Source: Kofleriaceae bacterium
GTDB taxonomy: Bacteria; Myxococcota_A; Polyangia; Haliangiales; Haliangiaceae
Direction of reading: 5' to 3'
Length of the DNA: 64,000 bases
Assembly (NCBI GenBank): GCA_024762925.1
Contig: JANTGM010000006.1
Span: 58,412-122,411, forward strand
The notes beneath the pieces were generated by a model. That model searched no databases. It saw only the letters and a program-made list of their open reading frames with translations, and had not been told where the DNA came from. A program made the translations under genes and the position numbers. The stretch's first letter is position 1; every line of letters begins with the position of its first letter. Of the stretch, positions 34,415 through 42,654 are shown in pieces.

Positions 34415-35542
34415 ATGGGCGGACACCACCAGCGTAGAGCGATGAAAGATGGATTGGATCGCGTCGCGATTCGGCGATTGGCGGGCAATCTCTCGAGAGC
34501 TCAGGCGGAGTTTGATGTCGAAGGATTCGTCAATTCGGCCACAAAGGGCCTAGAAGAGCTGGAATTGAAGGAGCGCGTGGCTAAGGTCGCGCGAGCGATG
34601 GAACCGTTTCTGCCTGAGCAACCGCAAGAGGCCATTGCCGCCATCTTGTCGGCAGTTCCGAATTGGGACCGTGGCCCAGAGGGGGACAATCTACGAGGTT
34701 TTGCGAGTTGGCCGGTGTTCGCTTTTGTGGAGACCAGAGGATTGAAACTCGGAGAATATGCTCTTCGTGCCCTTGGGCAACTCACCCATCTGTTCTCTGC
34801 CGAGTTTTCCGTCCGCCCATTTGTTGAGAAAAACACCGAGGTCTCGATGGCCGTTGTTGATGAGTGGACAAGTCACAAGAGTGAGCACGTTCGCAGGTTG
34901 GCATCAGAGGGCATTCGGCCACGACTGCCATGGGCGAGTAAACTAGCGCTCTTTGTTGAAGACCCCGCTCCTGTCATCGCGATTCTCGACAAACTTGTCG
35001 ACGACGATTCAATCTATGTTCGACGCTCGGTAGCGAACAATCTGTCCGACATTGCCTCCGATCACCCTGCCCTTGCAATTGCGACTTGTAAGCGGTGGCT
35101 CCAGACGCCCACAGCGCATCGGCGTTGGATTGCAAAGCGCGCCACCCGCAATCTCATAAAGACTGGCCACCCAGGAGTTTGGGAACTACATGGCTTCACG
35201 GATTCTCCCAAGGTTGGAGTCGTCGATTTGCGCGCTGCCCCAGAGCGAGTCACGATGGATCAGAAGTTTTCTATTCACTTCGAAGTCCAGTCACGAGCTT
35301 CTGTTGAGCAGAGATTGGTCGTGGACTACGTGGTGCACCACGCAAAGGCGGCGGGCAAGACGAGCGCGAAGGTGTTCAAGTTGTGCGAGCTGGTGCTCAA
35401 GGCCGGCCAAGCAGTTCAGCTGGAAAAGCAGCACGCGTTTCGCACCATCACCACTCGCCGCTACTATCCCGGCAGTCATCAAATCGAAGTGCAAATCAAC
35501 GGTGAGCGTCATGCGAGGACGCAGGTCGACTTGGTGATGTAG
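34415..35542 (+). CDS. AlkC-like DNA alkylation repair protein
   Basis: 375 residues. Residues 1-240 are HEAT-like helical repeats of the AlkC/AlkD DNA glycosylase superfamily. The stretch HVRRLASEGIRPRLPWASKL matches the AlkC signature that I know as RRLxSEGxRPRLPW. The next repeat is DDSIYVRRSVANNLSDIASD. The C-terminal 110 residues look like an Ig-type beta domain (KFSIHFEVQSRASVEQRLVV, YYPGSHQIEVQINGERHARTQ), which is also reported in AlkC. The family removes 3-methylcytosine or 3-methyladenine without base flipping. No symbol is given because function is not proven here. It is driven by a leaderless-type promoter shared back to back with the SDR gene. Confidence 0.82.
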   Translation: MGGHHQRRAMKDGLDRVAIRRLAGNLSRAQAEFDVEGFVNSATKGLEELELKERVAKVARAMEPFLPEQPQEAIAAILSAVPNWDRGPEGDNLRGFASWPVFAFVETRGLKLGEYALRALGQLTHLFSAEFSVRPFVEKNTEVSMAVVDEWTSHKSEHVRRLASEGIRPRLPWASKLALFVEDPAPVIAILDKLVDDDSIYVRRSVANNLSDIASDHPALAIATCKRWLQTPTAHRRWIAKRATRNLIKTGHPGVWELHGFTDSPKVGVVDLRAAPERVTMDQKFSIHFEVQSRASVEQRLVVDYVVHHAKAAGKTSAKVFKLCELVLKAGQAVQLEKQHAFRTITTRRYYPGSHQIEVQINGERHARTQVDLVM

Positions 35543-35656
35543 CGGGGGCGATGTAGCGGCTTTCGGCTTTTCTTTTGCGCGGTGTAGCAACCGCAAGCGG
35601 CGTCTTCCGATACAGGGGGCGAATTCGGCAGTCGCCGCTCAGAAGAAAGAAACGCC

Positions 35657-36187
35657 ATGAAGACCCTCAATAAAATCATTGTACTAGGAACGCTAATGCT
35701 CGGGACTCTCGCCGGGTGCGACACCTCCGGAGAGCCGTGTATGAGCGAATGCGGAAGCTCTGCGGACAAAGACGCTCCCACCACAAACCCCAACTTTCGC
35801 CGATTGGAGATCGAAATTGTTGGTGAGGGTGAGGTCGCTGTAAATGAGCAAAGATGCACAACATCTGAAGGAATCTGTCGTTTTGACGCTGAGGTCGGAG
35901 GAACGATTACCCTCGTTGGTGAGTTTGCATTCACGGCTGAATCCGGCGATGAGGTTCAGTATGGGCGCTGCACAAGCACCCGAGCTTGCACAGTGGTCAT
36001 GCATAACGATGTTCAACTTGTCGCTGATGTCGAGAACGGTGCTAGTGACCCGGTCGCGGACGCCCCACCCGAGCGCAGGCCCTTTGGACTCTTGCCTGGG
36101 CAACCTGGCATCGTGATTGACATCTTTGAAACTCCCTACAGCCACCTAGAGCCCAAAACCGCAGAGGGAGGTGTGACTGCGAACTAA
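35657..36187 (+). CDS. Lipoprotein, function unknown
   Basis: 176 residues. A good SD-like purine stretch (AGAAGAAAGAAA) precedes the ATG. The signal peptide MKTLNKIIVLGTLMLGTLAGC ends in a lipobox (Cys21), followed by DTSGEPCMSECGSS with further Cys. The body is one beta-rich domain (LEIEIVGEGEVAVNEQRCTTSEGICRF would be one sheet pair) with a Cys-x8-Cys-like spacing similar to bacterial InlB-B/DUF-type repeats (GEGEV ... C ... GGTITLVGEF). The C-terminus is Pro-rich. No family assigned with confidence. Confidence 0.72.
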   Translation: MKTLNKIIVLGTLMLGTLAGCDTSGEPCMSECGSSADKDAPTTNPNFRRLEIEIVGEGEVAVNEQRCTTSEGICRFDAEVGGTITLVGEFAFTAESGDEVQYGRCTSTRACTVVMHNDVQLVADVENGASDPVADAPPERRPFGLLPGQPGIVIDIFETPYSHLEPKTAEGGVTAN

Positions 36188-36412
36188 GCCGTAACCAAAA
36201 ACGAGGTTTCACACATCGCGGTGCCTAGAATTCTCTGGGCGTCGCGATGTCTTATTTCCTGCATGGGAAAATCAGGCGCATGGGCCTCGCTAGCAAACGA
36301 GCTGACTTCGCGATCACGAATCAATGTCCATGGATCGCGCACTAGAACTGCGAACAGGTCACACATCTGAGGCGACCACTGTTGGCTACTTCTTGTTTCA
36401 GAAATGAGCGCG
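36188..36412. other. 225-base region between convergent genes, holding a repeat module
   Basis: No gene called. It contains the 64-base dispersed repeat at 36284-36347. The minus frame that spans it is the out-of-frame shadow of the DUF2058 gene plus the translated repeat. Confidence 0.5.
36284..36347 (-). repeat. Dispersed repeat, left module only
   Basis: Reverse complement matches 53841-53904 at 61 of 64 positions by eye. The core includes CATTGATTCGTGATCGCGAA. Both copies sit between the 3' ends of convergent genes. The right module seen at 53909-54005 is absent here. Confidence 0.85.
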
Positions 36413-37201
36413 CTAGGCGCCAGCGTCTTCAACTTCTTGCGCTGTACTGGCTTCGACCTTTGGTGCTGGGGGGGATTCCTCGCTTTCGCCAGCGTTCGCC
36501 TTGGTTTCTTGCGCCGTGCCCGCCTCGTTCTTTGCCGTATCCACTTTGGCTTCTGGCGCTTTGTTCTCTGCTCCAGATTCGGATGCAGCTGAGGCTTCGG
36601 GTACTTCAATGATGGGCTCATGCCCACGAAGGTGTCGCAGCCAAAGCGGAAAGACCTTAGCTAAGTCCAGGGCGATCTCTTTCGGAAGCACACAGTGCGA
36701 CAACCCGTGGTTTGACATGAACGAACTAATCGCACTCTTGCCGTTCTTTAGCGAATCAACCGTCGCTTCAGTTAAGTACAAGCGACCAATACTTCCGGTT
36801 GAGGTAACAAAGTTGAAAGTTTTGTCGTCGGCAAGCGGAATCGTGCGCTCTTTGTCGTCGAGGCGGCTATGCGCAACGATCTTTCGGATTCGATCATATG
36901 CCTCGCCTCGTCCCATTGCCTTGAGCTCCTCAACAGAACTTCGGCCTTGTCCTTTGCCGCGATGTTGTCCCTTGCCGCGCCCCTTTGAAGGGCGATGGTT
37001 GCGGCTCTTCGCTTGATTGCCCCTACCACCTTGTGACGCTCCGCCGTTACCCTTGCCGCGTTGGGATCCCGATTTGCGCTGCTGGGCTTTCGCCTCCCGC
37101 GCCTTCTTGGCTTTGGCTTCTTTTTCGTCGAAGGCTTTCACCTGTTCGGCGGTCACAATGCCTGCGGCAGCGAGTTGGGCTTTGAGATCGAGCACGCGCA
37201 T
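36413..37201 (-). CDS. DUF2058 (YaiL-type) RNA/ribosome-associated protein
   Basis: 262 residues. It starts with MRVLDLKAQLAAAGIVTAEQ and a Lys/Ala/Arg-rich helix, then a Gly/Arg/Lys/Gln-rich linker (about 45-90, RGKGQHRGKGQG type). The conserved DUF2058 core follows: AYDRIRKIVAHSRLD, DKTFNFVTSTGSIGRLYLTE. The C-terminal 60 residues are an Ala/Glu/Pro-rich, probably disordered tail that is not typical of the short gammaproteobacterial YaiL. Family members are thought to bind nucleic acid; the basic Gly-rich linker supports that. It is divergent from meaA with 57 bases between. TAGGCT directly abuts the ATG. Confidence 0.78.
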   Translation of the reverse strand: MRVLDLKAQLAAAGIVTAEQVKAFDEKEAKAKKAREAKAQQRKSGSQRGKGNGGASQGGRGNQAKSRNHRPSKGRGKGQHRGKGQGRSSVEELKAMGRGEAYDRIRKIVAHSRLDDKERTIPLADDKTFNFVTSTGSIGRLYLTEATVDSLKNGKSAISSFMSNHGLSHCVLPKEIALDLAKVFPLWLRHLRGHEPIIEVPEASAASESGAENKAPEAKVDTAKNEAGTAQETKANAGESEESPPAPKVEASTAQEVEDAGA

Positions 37202-37246
37202 AGCCTACTGCGCATTTGCTGGCGATCGCTAGAGTGACGTTCGGCG

Positions 37247-37252
37247 TATACT
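37247..37252 (+). promoter_or_regulatory. -10 element TATACT before meaA, leaderless-type spacing
   Basis: TATACT, then ACTCCC, then GTG 37259; exact six-base spacing and no SD. Confidence 0.6.
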
Positions 37253-37258
37253 ACTCCC

Positions 37259-39274
37259 GTGTCCAACCGAGACTCCGACGTACCCGCTCATCAACTCGTT
37301 GATGCCGAGGGCAAGCCAACCCGAGATAGGCCTTGGATCTTCCGCACGTACGCCGGTCACACGAGCGCCGCGGCCTCCAATCGGCTGTTCCGGGAGAACC
37401 TGAGTCGGGGCCAAACAGGCCTGTCGATCGCCTTCGATTTGCCGACCCAATGTGGATATTCCTCAGATCATCCGATGGCCAAGTCGGAAGTTGGCAAGGT
37501 TGGTGTCCCGATAAACAGCATTGATGACATGCGGGTTCTCTTCGACGGGCTCAAGTTGGAGGACACCAATACATCGATGACCATCAACGGCACCTCGATG
37601 TGGCTGCTCGCTCTCTACATCGCGCTTGCCCGAGAGCGTGGGGAAGATGAGAGCAAGCTTCGCGGCACCACGCAAAACGACATCGTCAAAGAGTACCTAG
37701 CACGAGGCACGTACATTTTTCCGCCCAAGGCGAGCATGCGTCTCATCGCGGAAATGTATGAGTTTAGTGTTGCTAAAATGCCCAAGTGGAATGCTTCCAA
37801 CGTCTGCTCGTATCACCTGCAGGAAGCTGGCGCCACACCGGAACAAGAGCTTTCCTTTGCATTGGCGAATGCCATTGGCACACTGGATTTGTTGAAGGAA
37901 CGTGGCCGTTTCTCTTCAGAAGAATTCCAGCGCTGCGTTGGCCGAGTCTCGTTCTTTGTGAACGCTGGCATTCGATTTGTCGAAGAGATGTGCAAGATGC
38001 GAGCGTTCGTTCAGCTCTGGGAAGAAATCACCAGCGAGCGCTATGGCGTAAGCGATCCGCGCAACCGGCGCTTTCGCTATGGCGTCCAGGTCAACAGCCT
38101 GGGGCTCACGGAGAACCAACCTGAGAACAACGCATGGCGAATCGTTATGGAGAGTCTTGCAGTGACCCTCAGTCGCAAGGCTCGCTGCCGTGCTCTGCAG
38201 TTACCAGCCTGGAATGAGGCGATGTCTCTGCCGAGGCCTTGGGATCAGCAGTGGTCACTGCGCCTGCAGCAAATACTGGCCTATGAGACCGATCTGCTCG
38301 AGTACCCCGATCTCTTTGACGGTTCTGTCGTGGTCGAATCGAAGACCGCAGAGTTGGTTGCTGCGGCTCGAAAGGAGATCGAGCGCATCATCGAGATGGG
38401 TGGGACCAGCGCAGCGATCGAAAGTGGCTATCTCAAGTCGGAGCTAGTGCGCTCAATGGCTGCCAAGCGAGCGCGAATTGAGGGGGGGGATGATGTTGTG
38501 GTTGGCGTGAATCGCTGGACCGAAGGCATCAACTCTCCGCTGACGACAGGTTCCGACGGAGGTCTCTTTCAAATTGACTCCAAAGAAGTCGCAGCAACGT
38601 TGGCGTCTCTTGAGCGCACCCGAAATGAGCGTGATGAATCCGCTGTGACTGAGACGCTCGCAGCACTCTCAAACGCCGCGCAGAGTGGTGAGTCGCTGAT
38701 GGAGCCAAGCATTGCCTGTGCAATTGCGCGGGTAACAACGGGGGAATGGGCTGAAGCCTTGCGCGAGGTGTTTGGGGAGTATCGAGCAAGCACGGGCATT
38801 GCTGGGCAGCATCTTGCCTTGCCTGGCAAAGCCCAAGGTGTGCTCGGCGACCGGGTGAGAGCGCACGCTAAAAAGACTGGCCACAGGCCCCGGCTGCTCA
38901 TCGGGAAACCTGGCTTGGATGGCCACTCGAACGGCGCTGAAATGATCGCGGTTGCCGCCGCCGATGTTGGCTTCGAAGTGGTCTATGCGGGTATTCGATC
39001 GACGCCAGAGGAGCTTGCGCAAACCGCACTACAAGAGTCGGTGGATATCATCGGGCTCTCGGTTCTCAGCGGCTCACATCTCGAACTTGCCGAGGAGTTC
39101 ATGACGGGGCTTCGCAAGCGGGGCATCTTGAAGGACGTGCACGTGGTCTTGGGGGGGATTGTGCCGAGCGGCGATGTGCCCAAACTGCTCGAAATGGGCA
39201 TTTCTCGCGTGTTTACGCCGTCTGACTATCAGTTGAGTGAGGTCCTCGCCAGCCTGCTCGATTTGCTGGATTGA
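37259..39274 (+). CDS. meaA: MeaA-type B12-dependent acyl-CoA mutase (ethylmalonyl-CoA mutase-like)
   Basis: 671 residues from GTG 37259. Both halves are on one chain: a TIM-barrel CoA-binding catalytic domain (IFRTYAGHTSAAASNRLFRE, GLSIAFDLPTQCGYSSDHP, NTSMTINGTSMWLLALY) and a C-terminal cobalamin domain with DGHSNG, where His556 is the lower cobalt ligand. Length and sequence match MeaA/Ecm rather than the larger methylmalonyl-CoA mutase. Ecm converts (2R)-ethylmalonyl-CoA to methylsuccinyl-CoA in the ethylmalonyl-CoA pathway of acetyl-CoA assimilation. No other pathway gene and no MeaB chaperone gene is in the window, so the pathway assignment is provisional. Confidence 0.85.
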   Translation: MSNRDSDVPAHQLVDAEGKPTRDRPWIFRTYAGHTSAAASNRLFRENLSRGQTGLSIAFDLPTQCGYSSDHPMAKSEVGKVGVPINSIDDMRVLFDGLKLEDTNTSMTINGTSMWLLALYIALARERGEDESKLRGTTQNDIVKEYLARGTYIFPPKASMRLIAEMYEFSVAKMPKWNASNVCSYHLQEAGATPEQELSFALANAIGTLDLLKERGRFSSEEFQRCVGRVSFFVNAGIRFVEEMCKMRAFVQLWEEITSERYGVSDPRNRRFRYGVQVNSLGLTENQPENNAWRIVMESLAVTLSRKARCRALQLPAWNEAMSLPRPWDQQWSLRLQQILAYETDLLEYPDLFDGSVVVESKTAELVAAARKEIERIIEMGGTSAAIESGYLKSELVRSMAAKRARIEGGDDVVVGVNRWTEGINSPLTTGSDGGLFQIDSKEVAATLASLERTRNERDESAVTETLAALSNAAQSGESLMEPSIACAIARVTTGEWAEALREVFGEYRASTGIAGQHLALPGKAQGVLGDRVRAHAKKTGHRPRLLIGKPGLDGHSNGAEMIAVAAADVGFEVVYAGIRSTPEELAQTALQESVDIIGLSVLSGSHLELAEEFMTGLRKRGILKDVHVVLGGIVPSGDVPKLLEMGISRVFTPSDYQLSEVLASLLDLLD

Positions 39275-39318
39275 CTCGCCTCGTTTGGGGGGCATAGAGT
39301 GCGCGGCTGGAGACTCAC

Positions 39319-41889
39319 ATGGCCCTAGCCGACCTTTTTCGACCAAAACACAAACACAGCAATTCTGACGTTCGAGCTGCCGCCGTGGCTGCGATGGACG
39401 ACGATAATTTGGACATCTTGGTCGAGGTGGCAGAGCGTGATCGGGATTCGGCGATTCGCAAATCGGCAATAGCGAAGATTGCCGATCCTGAGGTTCTGGC
39501 CAAGGTCGCCCAGTCACAGGACGATTCCAAACTTCGCGACTTCGCGATTGGGTTGGCCCTCAAGAGTTGGCTTGCCGATGCGATTGGTAGCGATGATGAG
39601 GCCGTCGCGAAGGCGAGTTTTAACCACGCTGCCGCACATGGTGGAGACAAGGCGATAGCAGAAATTGCTGGGCTCGCAAAGTCGGCAGAAGTTCGTGCGC
39701 AAGCACTCGCCCGCTTAGACGATGAACGCTCGATCATGCAAGTGGTTCGCAAGTCGAGTCGCGCCGATGAGTGGAAGGCCGCGTTGAGCCGCATCGAAGA
39801 TCCACAGCTTCTGCGCAGCATCGCAATTGACGAGAAGCGCAGGGATGTAGCGACAGCTGCGCTCGATCGTATTGAAGACGAGGCACTGCTTGAAGAGATT
39901 GTTAGCAAGGCGAAGAACAAATCCGTTCGCACCAAGGCCAAGCGCAACAAGGCGGATCTGGCAAAGCAAAATGCTCCAGCCTCGAAGGTTTCTGATGAGG
40001 AAAAACGCGCTCGTGCGGAGCGCTCGCAACTCGCCCGCGAGGTGGAAGAACTCGCGGGTGGCGATGAATGGATCGCCTCTCGGAAGACAGTTGACGCCGC
40101 AGAAGCACGCTGGCAAGAACTGGGTGACGGCAGCAGCGAGAAGACGCTCAAGCGTTTCACCAAGGCGCTCAAGCGCTATAACAAGAATCATGACATTTAC
40201 GGCGCTGCTGCAGTAGAAGCTGCCCGCAAGGCGGAGTTGGCGGCAGAAGCCGAAAGCGAGCGAGAAGAACGCGAGGCAACGCGGGCTATTCAGTCTCCCA
40301 CGGAGGCCGTGAGGGAAGAACCGGTGGTGTCTGTAGATGCGAACTCTGCGAATTCTTCTGATGAGGTCGTCGTCTCGAAGAAGTCGACGAAAGACTCTGA
40401 CGCCGAGGACAAGCGCCTCGACAATCAAGACGATCTCGAGAGACTCTGTGAAGAACTCGAGGAGTTGCAAAACACGAAGCAGATGAAGGGCTTTGACCGA
40501 GTGCTCAAGGAGGCCGATCGGGCGCGTCGCAAGATTGGCTCGCTCCCCAAAGCAGTTGAGGAATCGCTGCGCGAGCGCTACGACGAGGCGCACCGCAAAG
40601 CGGTGATTCGACTGGCGGAACTCCGTGAAGCAGACGATTGGAAGCGCTGGGCAGCGGTGCCCAAGATGGAGGCACTGGTGCTGCGCGCGAACGCACTCTT
40701 GTCAGATGAGACAGAGGGTAAGAATCGCGGTGAGGCTCTCAAGAGTCTTCAGCGCGAATGGCGGGAATTGGGCCCTTCGCCTCGGGAAAAAGGCGAAGAA
40801 CTCTGGAAGGTCTTCAAGGTCATCTGCGACGAGGTGTACGAGAAAGTCAAAGGCGAGAGGGAAGCGCGAAGCGAAGAGCAGCGTGCAAACCTCGCCCTAA
40901 AGGAAGCCCTTGTTGTGCGCGCTGAAGAGCTTCAGAATTCCACTGACTGGCAGAAGACGAGCGACGCATTCAAAGAGCTGCAGGCGGAGTGGAAGAACAT
41001 TGGGCCTGTCCCGCGACGCAAGTCGGATGGGCTTTGGAAGCGCTTTCGAGGCGCTTGTGATGCGTTCTTTGAAGCTCGGGCTCCACACCTCGAAGAGAAA
41101 TTCTCAGAGGAAGCGGAGAACCTCGAAGCGAAGACAGAACTAATCAAAGAAGTTGAGTCCCTTGCTGCACAAGGGTGCGAAACACCGGAAACCCTGGAAG
41201 CGCACCTCGCTGCGGTTCGAGAGCTACAGAGCCGGTGGCGCGAAATTGGAAAGGTTGCTCACCGCGAGTTTGCAGCGCTGAACGATGCCTACCGAGAAGC
41301 GTGTGACAAGGTCTACGCAAAGCGCTCCATACTCGAAGATGCCAAGCGCGAGGCAGAGGCAGCTGTGGTTGCCGAACTCGAGGAAAAGATCGGTGAGTGC
41401 TCGGACGCCGGTTGGGATACCGATGCCAACGAGATTGCAGCCAAGGTAGTTGATGTGGTGCACAGGTATCGGGAGCTCGATGCCGCCATGCCTGGCTACG
41501 AAGAACTCGGGGGCAAGGTTTCGTCCCTGGTTCGTACTCAACTGGAGTCCGAGCCCGCTGCTTACAAAGGTACCGTCTTGGATCCGGAACGAAGCGCAGC
41601 AGCGCGTGAGAACGTCATCGAGAAGGCCGAGGCGATGGCCCCCGACGTGCCCGAAGATGACGAAGGTACATCCCCGGAAGAAATTGCCGAGAAACTTCGA
41701 TCGGCGCTTGCTGACAGGGCTCTTGGCGGTGTGCTTTCCAAAACAGGTGGTCGCTCGGCAAGTGAAATCGTCTCCGAGTTGCGGGCCGAGTGGTCCGAGA
41801 TTGGGTTGGTTCCCGGTGCGAAGGGAACTGCCCTCATCAAGCGCTTCGAGGATGTCTGCAGCCGAATTCTTGCCAGCGAGGGTGAGTAG
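39319..41889 (+). CDS. HEAT-repeat plus DUF349 protein
   Basis: 856 residues, charged and almost wholly helical. Residues 1-210 resemble HEAT-like repeats (SNSDVRAAAVAAMDDDN, SAIRKSAIAKIADPEVL, ATAALDRIEDEALL). The rest has a Glu/Lys/Ala-rich spacer and several DUF349 repeats, recognised by LQREWRELGPSPREKGEELW, LQAEWKNIGPVPRRKSDGLW and LQSRWREIGKVAHREFAALN. DUF349 proteins are long helical rods of unclear role. A GGAG lies 10 bases before the ATG. The glutathione-peroxidase gene starts one base after this stop. Confidence 0.85.
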   Translation: MALADLFRPKHKHSNSDVRAAAVAAMDDDNLDILVEVAERDRDSAIRKSAIAKIADPEVLAKVAQSQDDSKLRDFAIGLALKSWLADAIGSDDEAVAKASFNHAAAHGGDKAIAEIAGLAKSAEVRAQALARLDDERSIMQVVRKSSRADEWKAALSRIEDPQLLRSIAIDEKRRDVATAALDRIEDEALLEEIVSKAKNKSVRTKAKRNKADLAKQNAPASKVSDEEKRARAERSQLAREVEELAGGDEWIASRKTVDAAEARWQELGDGSSEKTLKRFTKALKRYNKNHDIYGAAAVEAARKAELAAEAESEREEREATRAIQSPTEAVREEPVVSVDANSANSSDEVVVSKKSTKDSDAEDKRLDNQDDLERLCEELEELQNTKQMKGFDRVLKEADRARRKIGSLPKAVEESLRERYDEAHRKAVIRLAELREADDWKRWAAVPKMEALVLRANALLSDETEGKNRGEALKSLQREWRELGPSPREKGEELWKVFKVICDEVYEKVKGEREARSEEQRANLALKEALVVRAEELQNSTDWQKTSDAFKELQAEWKNIGPVPRRKSDGLWKRFRGACDAFFEARAPHLEEKFSEEAENLEAKTELIKEVESLAAQGCETPETLEAHLAAVRELQSRWREIGKVAHREFAALNDAYREACDKVYAKRSILEDAKREAEAAVVAELEEKIGECSDAGWDTDANEIAAKVVDVVHRYRELDAAMPGYEELGGKVSSLVRTQLESEPAAYKGTVLDPERSAAARENVIEKAEAMAPDVPEDDEGTSPEEIAEKLRSALADRALGGVLSKTGGRSASEIVSELRAEWSEIGLVPGAKGTALIKRFEDVCSRILASEGE

Positions 41890-41890
41890 C

Positions 41891-42553
41891 ATGCGTTCAC
41901 TGAGCAACATGGCGATGGTTCTCCTGCTGGCCACCGGGGCGTGTCGATCTGAGAAGCCTGCTCCACAGTCAAGTGCCGCGAAGGAGCTGCCAGCGTTCGA
42001 AGATCCGGAGAAACCGGCCTACGTGCCGGTGCGTCGCGAGTTGAGCGCAAAGCAGCAGGCACTCATATTCGAGTCTCCGCTGCAAACTCTCCAGGGAGAG
42101 GCGACCTCGTTGGGGGCATTTCGTGGCAAGACGCTGATGGTTGTCAACGTGGCGTCGCAGTGTGGCTTGACCCCACAATACCAGCAGCTTCAAGAGCTTC
42201 AAGCGAAGTTCGAAACGCAGGGGTTTAGTGTCATCGCGTTTCCCTGCAATCAATTCGGAGGCCAAGAGCCAGGAACGGATAGCGAGATTCTCGCCTTTGG
42301 CAAGGACAACTACCAGGTCACGTTTCCCCTCATGGAAAAAATCGAGACCAACGGCGCCAACCAACATCCCATTTACCAGGCTCTCACCTCGATTGATGAT
42401 GAGACGGGCAAGTCTGGCGACGTCGCTTGGAACTTCGAAAAGTTCTTAATTTCAGCAGACGGGGCTTTTGTCACTCGCATTCGTCCCCAGATTGCTCCTG
42501 ATGATCCAGCGGTGCTGGAGTTGCTTTCGGCCGAGCTAGCCCGAAATCCTTGA
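41891..42553 (+). CDS. Lipoprotein glutathione-peroxidase-family thiol peroxidase
   Basis: 220 residues from ATG 41891, one base after the DUF349 gene stop; a longer in-frame version within that gene is rejected. The signal peptide MRSLSNMAMVLLLATGAC gives a lipobox Cys18. The GPx fold follows: VNVASQCGLTPQY with peroxidatic Cys91 (Cys, not Sec), FPCNQFGGQEPG with Cys119 and Gln121, and WNFEKF with Trp180 and Asn181, completing the catalytic tetrad. Bacterial Cys-GPx enzymes usually use thioredoxin. A lipid anchor would place it in the periplasm, where the electron donor is unclear. Confidence 0.9.
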   Translation: MRSLSNMAMVLLLATGACRSEKPAPQSSAAKELPAFEDPEKPAYVPVRRELSAKQQALIFESPLQTLQGEATSLGAFRGKTLMVVNVASQCGLTPQYQQLQELQAKFETQGFSVIAFPCNQFGGQEPGTDSEILAFGKDNYQVTFPLMEKIETNGANQHPIYQALTSIDDETGKSGDVAWNFEKFLISADGAFVTRIRPQIAPDDPAVLELLSAELARNP

Positions 42554-42654
42554 ACCTAGGGTCGTGATGCAATGGCCGTTCGCGCTGGCTCCGGGCGAGT
42601 TGGGGAAGGGCAAGCGACCAACGAAGCACTGGAAGGGCACTGATACGTCACGTG

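Noticed and set aside
36184..36627. Minus-strand 147-codon frame
   Set aside because: First half is an out-of-frame shadow of the DUF2058 gene; second half translates the dispersed repeat, which is not coding by conservation.
39315..40172. Ser/Ala-rich minus-strand frame of 285 codons
   Set aside because: Antisense shadow of the DUF349 gene; composition is typical of a reversed charged helix.
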